NCBI GenBank assembly: GCA_934394435.1
Contig: CAKRRN010000006.1
Span: forward strand, 22,233 to 86,232
Direction of reading: 5' to 3'
DNA from: an uncultured Bacteroidaceae bacterium
Lineage (GTDB): Bacteria > Bacteroidota > Bacteroidia > Bacteroidales > Bacteroidaceae
Length of the DNA: 64,000 nt
Of this stretch, positions 60,597-64,000 are shown in pieces; position 1 is the stretch's first letter; every line of letters begins with the position of its first letter. Under the pieces are notes generated by a model. The model was not told where the DNA came from. It ran no database searches and saw only the letters and a program-made list of their open reading frames with translations. The translations under genes were made by a program, and so were the position numbers.

Positions 60597-62516
60597 ATGA
60601 GAATAAACCATTTGAAATATTATTCCTCAGTGTATGCTTTTGCGCTTACGCTAACCGTTTCGCTGTTAGGCTCCACTTCTGTGATGGCTCACAATGAAGC
60701 TACGGACAGTCTGGCTTATGATGAAGTATTAGGTAACATTGTCGTGACAGGCACGCGCGAGGCCACAGGTAGTGGTCATCTGCCTATGACGGTGAGTGTT
60801 GTTAATCGTGAGCAGCTTACTGTTCAGCATCGTCCCAACCTGTTGCCCACCCTTATGGAGCAGGTTCCTGGGCTGATGGTTACTAGCCGTGGTATGATGG
60901 GCTATGGGGTGTCTGGTGGAGGATCGGGTGGCATGATGCTACGCGGCATCTCTTCAGGTGCAGGCCAGATGATGGTGCTTGTGGACGGACATCCGCAATA
61001 CAGCGGTATCTATGGGCATTCTGTGGCAGACAGTTACCAGACGCTTATGGCAGAGCGAGTGGAAGTGTTGCGTGGACCTGCTTCGTTGCTTTACGGCTCA
61101 AATGCCATGGGTGGTGTGGTCAACATCATTACCCGTGGTATGCAGACTGATGGAGTGAGATCTGAGGTTGCGGCTGGTGTGGGCAGTTATGGTACTCTGC
61201 AAGCCGAGGCAAGCAATCAGGTGCGTCGGGGTAAATGGCAGAGTACCGTGGGTGTGCAGTATGGTCGTTCGGACAATCATCGCCCCCATATGGGGTTTGA
61301 GCAGACAGGCGCTTTTGCAAAAGTGTCCTATGCCCTTTCTGATCATTGGAAGTTGTATGCTGATGCCAGTATGACGCATTTCAGCGCAACCAATCCAGGC
61401 AGCGTTCAAGAACCTATGCTCGAGGCTGACCAGTGGATTACGCGTGGTGTGGCTTCTTTGGGGATGGAAAACAAGTATGCACGCACTAATGGACGTTTGA
61501 GTGTGTATGATAACTTCGGTCGTCACAAGATAAACGATGGATATAAGCAAGAGGGCGGAACACCACAGTCGCGCCTCTTCCGCTCGCGTGATGCTCTGGC
61601 TGGGGTGAGCTGGTATCAGAATGCCAGTCTTTGGGATGGCGGACGTGTGACACTTGGGTGTGACTATCAGCGCATCTATGGTCATGCTTGGTATACAAGT
61701 CGTCTTACAGGTGAGGTGCTGGATACTCCGAACAAACAGTCTGGCAAGGCTCGTAATAATGAGGGCGCAATATATACCGATGTGCGTCAGGATATTACTC
61801 AGTGGGTCACGCTTGAAGCTGGAGTACGGTGGGACTATCATACCGTGACAGGTAGTCAATGGATTCCGCAAGGCGGAGTCGTGTTGCGCCCTATTACGAG
61901 TGGCGAACTGAAACTGTCTGTAGGTAAGGGATTTCGCAATCCTACCATGCGTGAACTTTATCTATATCCGCCATCCAACGAAGACCTTCGTCCGGAAAAG
62001 CTTGTCAACTATGAAATCTCTTGGCAACAGCATCTGCAGGACGGAGCACTCTCTTATGGGCTGAATGTGTTCTATATTGATGCCGACAATATCATACAGA
62101 CTATAAATCGCCGCAATGTCAATACAGGTCATCTCCAGAACAGTGGAGTAGAGGGTGAGCTTCGCTGGCGAGCAAACAGCCATTGGGCACTAAACACCAA
62201 TCATGCGTGGTTACATATGAAGAATCCCGTAGTGGCGGCTCCTGTGTATAAAGGTTACTTGGGAGCGGAGATGCACTATGGGGCCTGGATGGCAACCCTT
62301 GGCTTGCAACAGGTCTGTGGGCTCTATACGGCAGTGGGACAGGAGGAGAGTCAAGAGCACTTCTCTCTGTTGGGAGCCCAGGTGCAGTACACAATGCCTT
62401 GCCATATGCGTGTGTGGCTTCGGGGGGATAACCTTTTGGCACAACGCTATGAGATAAATGCTGGTTACCCCATGCCAAAGGCCACCTTTATGGCTGGATT
62501 CTCAATAGAGTTCTGA
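60597..62516 (+). CDS. TonB-dependent outer-membrane receptor
   Basis: The 639-residue protein has a signal peptide (about residues 1-31, ending VMAHNE), a plug domain (about 45-160) and a 22-stranded barrel. The TonB box may be GNIVVTGTRE near 46. Plug motifs are RGISSGAGQMMVLVDGHPQY and VEVLRGPASLLYGSNAMGGV; the barrel shows GFRNPTMRELYLYPPSNEDL and ends in the aromatic FSIEF. The size fits metal-chelate or vitamin B12 receptors, not the ~1000-residue SusC type. No SusD partner is present. The DUF362 gene follows 88 nt later. Confidence 0.92.
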   Translation: MRINHLKYYSSVYAFALTLTVSLLGSTSVMAHNEATDSLAYDEVLGNIVVTGTREATGSGHLPMTVSVVNREQLTVQHRPNLLPTLMEQVPGLMVTSRGMMGYGVSGGGSGGMMLRGISSGAGQMMVLVDGHPQYSGIYGHSVADSYQTLMAERVEVLRGPASLLYGSNAMGGVVNIITRGMQTDGVRSEVAAGVGSYGTLQAEASNQVRRGKWQSTVGVQYGRSDNHRPHMGFEQTGAFAKVSYALSDHWKLYADASMTHFSATNPGSVQEPMLEADQWITRGVASLGMENKYARTNGRLSVYDNFGRHKINDGYKQEGGTPQSRLFRSRDALAGVSWYQNASLWDGGRVTLGCDYQRIYGHAWYTSRLTGEVLDTPNKQSGKARNNEGAIYTDVRQDITQWVTLEAGVRWDYHTVTGSQWIPQGGVVLRPITSGELKLSVGKGFRNPTMRELYLYPPSNEDLRPEKLVNYEISWQQHLQDGALSYGLNVFYIDADNIIQTINRRNVNTGHLQNSGVEGELRWRANSHWALNTNHAWLHMKNPVVAAPVYKGYLGAEMHYGAWMATLGLQQVCGLYTAVGQEESQEHFSLLGAQVQYTMPCHMRVWLRGDNLLAQRYEINAGYPMPKATFMAGFSIEF

Positions 62517-62604
62517 TATCTGTGCAGAATTGTGCGGAAGAACTTTTGTAGATAATGGTACATAAGAGAGTACATATATATAATGTATATTATAATTTGT
62601 AAGA

Positions 62605-63624
62605 ATGAATAGGAAACATCTTTTGGCAGTATCTCTCGTTGTGGGAGTCTGTCTGTTGGTAGCATCGTTCGAGACGTCATGTGCTTCCTCACGTAAAGGT
62701 GATGAGGGACAGGGGGGAAAGAGCGAGCCCGTGGTGTATGTGACGCGTGATATTACGCCTGAGTCTTTGCTTCGCATCTATAAGGCTGTAGGACGCAAGG
62801 CAACGGGCAAGGTATGTGTGAAAATCTCTACAGGAGAGTCACAGCAGACGGGTTATCTGCGACCTGCATTCATCCAGCCTTTGGTGAGTGAGGTAAAGGG
62901 AACCATCGTGGAGTGTAATACAGCTTATTCTGGTAGCCGCAATACCAGCGAGGCGCACTGGAAGACCATACGTGAGCATGGTTTTACCGACATCGCTCCC
63001 GTTGACCTTATGGATGAGGAAGACACATTACATATTCCTGTTACTGATCATACACACCTCAAGTATGATATCGTGGGTAGCCATATGGCTCGATATGACT
63101 TTATGATCAATTTAGCACATTTCAAAGGACATCAGATGGGAGGACTTGGAGGAGTGCTCAAAAATGCTTCTATCGGTGTGGCATCGTCATCGGGTAAGGC
63201 TTATATTCACTCGGCAGGAGTGACTGAAGATGTGGTGGAGATGTGGAAGCATGTTCAAGACCAAGACGGTTTTGTAGAGTCGATGGCTGCTGCAGCACAG
63301 GCTGTGCATAATTATTTCGGACAGGGGAAACGCATTCTTTATATTAGCGTAATGAACAATATGTCCATCGATTGCGACTGTAATGCACATCCCGCTAAAC
63401 CGCTGATAGCCGATTATGGTATTCTTGCTTCTACCGATCCTGTTGCCGTGGACCAGGCTGCCTACGATATCGTGACGCAGATACATAACGATGAGCACAA
63501 CAATACACGCCCTTTGCTGGAACGTATTGCCAAGCAACATGGCACGCACATAATGGAGTGGGGAGAGAAAATAGGACTCGGAAGCCGACAATACAGATTG
63601 GTAAGTATTGATAAAGGCAAATGA
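62605..63624 (+). CDS. DUF362 domain protein, probable lipoprotein or secreted
   Basis: The 339-residue protein has an N-terminal hydrophobic segment followed by Cys at about residue 26 (SFETSCASSRK), so a lipoprotein is possible although the signal is unusual. The rest is the DUF362 domain: NLAHFKGHQMGGLGGVLKNA near 168, MNNMSIDCDCNAHPAKP near 250 with a Cys-x-Cys and His, and STDPVAVDQAAYDIV near 275. No ferredoxin-type 4Fe-4S motif is present. The biochemical role is not known. Its place after the TonB receptor suggests a metal or cofactor link. Confidence 0.85.
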   Translation: MNRKHLLAVSLVVGVCLLVASFETSCASSRKGDEGQGGKSEPVVYVTRDITPESLLRIYKAVGRKATGKVCVKISTGESQQTGYLRPAFIQPLVSEVKGTIVECNTAYSGSRNTSEAHWKTIREHGFTDIAPVDLMDEEDTLHIPVTDHTHLKYDIVGSHMARYDFMINLAHFKGHQMGGLGGVLKNASIGVASSSGKAYIHSAGVTEDVVEMWKHVQDQDGFVESMAAAAQAVHNYFGQGKRILYISVMNNMSIDCDCNAHPAKPLIADYGILASTDPVAVDQAAYDIVTQIHNDEHNNTRPLLERIAKQHGTHIMEWGEKIGLGSRQYRLVSIDKGK

Positions 63625-63640
63625 AATATTATAAAAGAGT

Positions 63641-63677
63641 ATTACCGCTTTTGAATCGTTGGTTCAAAGGCGGTAAT
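63641..63677 (+). terminator. Terminator after the DUF362 gene
   Basis: ATTACCGCTTTTGAA (63641-63655) pairs with TTCAAAGGCGGTAAT (63663-63677) except at one position. GCCGTTTTTC follows. Confidence 0.75.
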
Positions 63678-63746
63678 GCCGTTTTTCTACAGGGCTGTTT
63701 TCGGCTCACCTGATAAAACAGGGGGATTATAGTATTCACAATGTTC

Positions 63747-64000
63747 AAGTAATATAGTCTTCAATAGCCAATGAAGACGACTTCAATAGCCAACGAAGAT
63801 GACTTCATTGGCCAATGAAGACGTATTACTTTTTAGAGTGACTTTTATTGTGATTTCCGTAGATACGTTTTCTCATGGTATAAACAGTAAAAAGGTAGAC
63901 GCACTATCCATTTTATGAAACGGCAATAGTGGACCATAATAATAGGCCTTTTCTTTTTTCCTAACTGGGAAAATATTTTTCTCCAACTAGGAAAATAAAT
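63747..64000 (+). repeat. Interspersed repeat copy F: 22-nt array plus tail
   Basis: Units starting AAGTAATATAGTC (63747), AATGAAGACGAC (63770), AACGAAGATGAC (63792) and AATGAAGACGTA (63814) are 22-23 nt apart and end in GCC. AAGTAATA at the left edge is the reverse complement of TATTACTT at the right edge of the array. The tail (TTTTTAGAGTGACTTTTATT, CCGTAGATACG, CAGTAAAAAGGTAGACGC, CCTAACTGGGAAAATATTT) matches the reverse complement of copy A as far as the window end, so the element may continue. Confidence 0.85.

Noticed and set aside
61098..61871. A 257-codon antisense frame inside the TonB receptor gene
   Set aside because: The plus-strand frame has unmistakable receptor motifs; the antisense product is rich in His, Thr and Ser without a domain.

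Overview
The window looks like chromosomal DNA from a Bacteroidales bacterium, most likely of the Prevotellaceae. The signs are many promoters with the Bacteroidota -7 box TAnnTTTG, short intergenic spaces with weak ribosome binding sites, and typical families: BspA-like leucine-rich-repeat proteins, a GxGYxYP protein, a C69 dipeptidase, a DPP IV-type peptidase, a reverse rubrerythrin, SulP, and an HU-SPOR protein. Species cannot be fixed from the sequence alone. No rRNA, tRNA, CRISPR array or prophage was seen.

Layout. 0.77-3.2 kb: tkt-rpiB (pentose phosphate). 3.4-8.1 kb: a polysaccharide deacetylase-like protein, then galM-sugar transporter-galK. 8.3-14.2 kb: folC, dnaJ, grpE, an ABC-F ATPase and a LysM glucosaminidase; cdd follows on the other strand. 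15.0-21.2 kb: three tandem copies of a two-gene unit (cysteine-peptidase-like lipoprotein plus BspA-like LRR protein) in three states of decay. 21.3-21.8 kb: a transposase remnant and nested palindromes. 21.9-26.1 kb: reverse rubrerythrin, F5/8-C protein, CDF metal transporter, GxGYxYP protein. 26.3-31.3 kb: a type III restriction-modification locus whose res gene is cut by one in-frame amber codon. 31.3-41.6 kb: fluoride channel, Nim-HAD fusion, DPP IV, C69 dipeptidase, nadC, rlmH, a beta-helix lipoprotein and pepD. 41.6-46.7 kb: OmpH/Skp-like lipoprotein, HU-SPOR protein, zinc-ribbon/FHA protein and a SulP permease. 46.9-49.1 kb: a six-gene run of small proteins. 49.3-53.8 kb: pflB-pflA and a metallophosphatase. 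54-64 kb: prs, dnaX, a DivIC/FtsB-like gene, plsC with a stand-alone MetH activation domain, a TonB-dependent receptor and a DUF362 protein.

Together the genes suggest an anaerobic fermenter (pyruvate formate-lyase, rubrerythrin) that uses galactose and peptides (DPP IV, C69, PepD).

The most unusual feature is a family of intergenic arrays with an exact 22-nt period. They occur at seven places. The units share a frame (AAGTA at the start, GCC or similar at the end) but have a locus-specific, mostly palindromic core. Three arrays are joined to a conserved tail of about 160 bp, giving a ~250-bp interspersed element; copies near the two window ends face each other.
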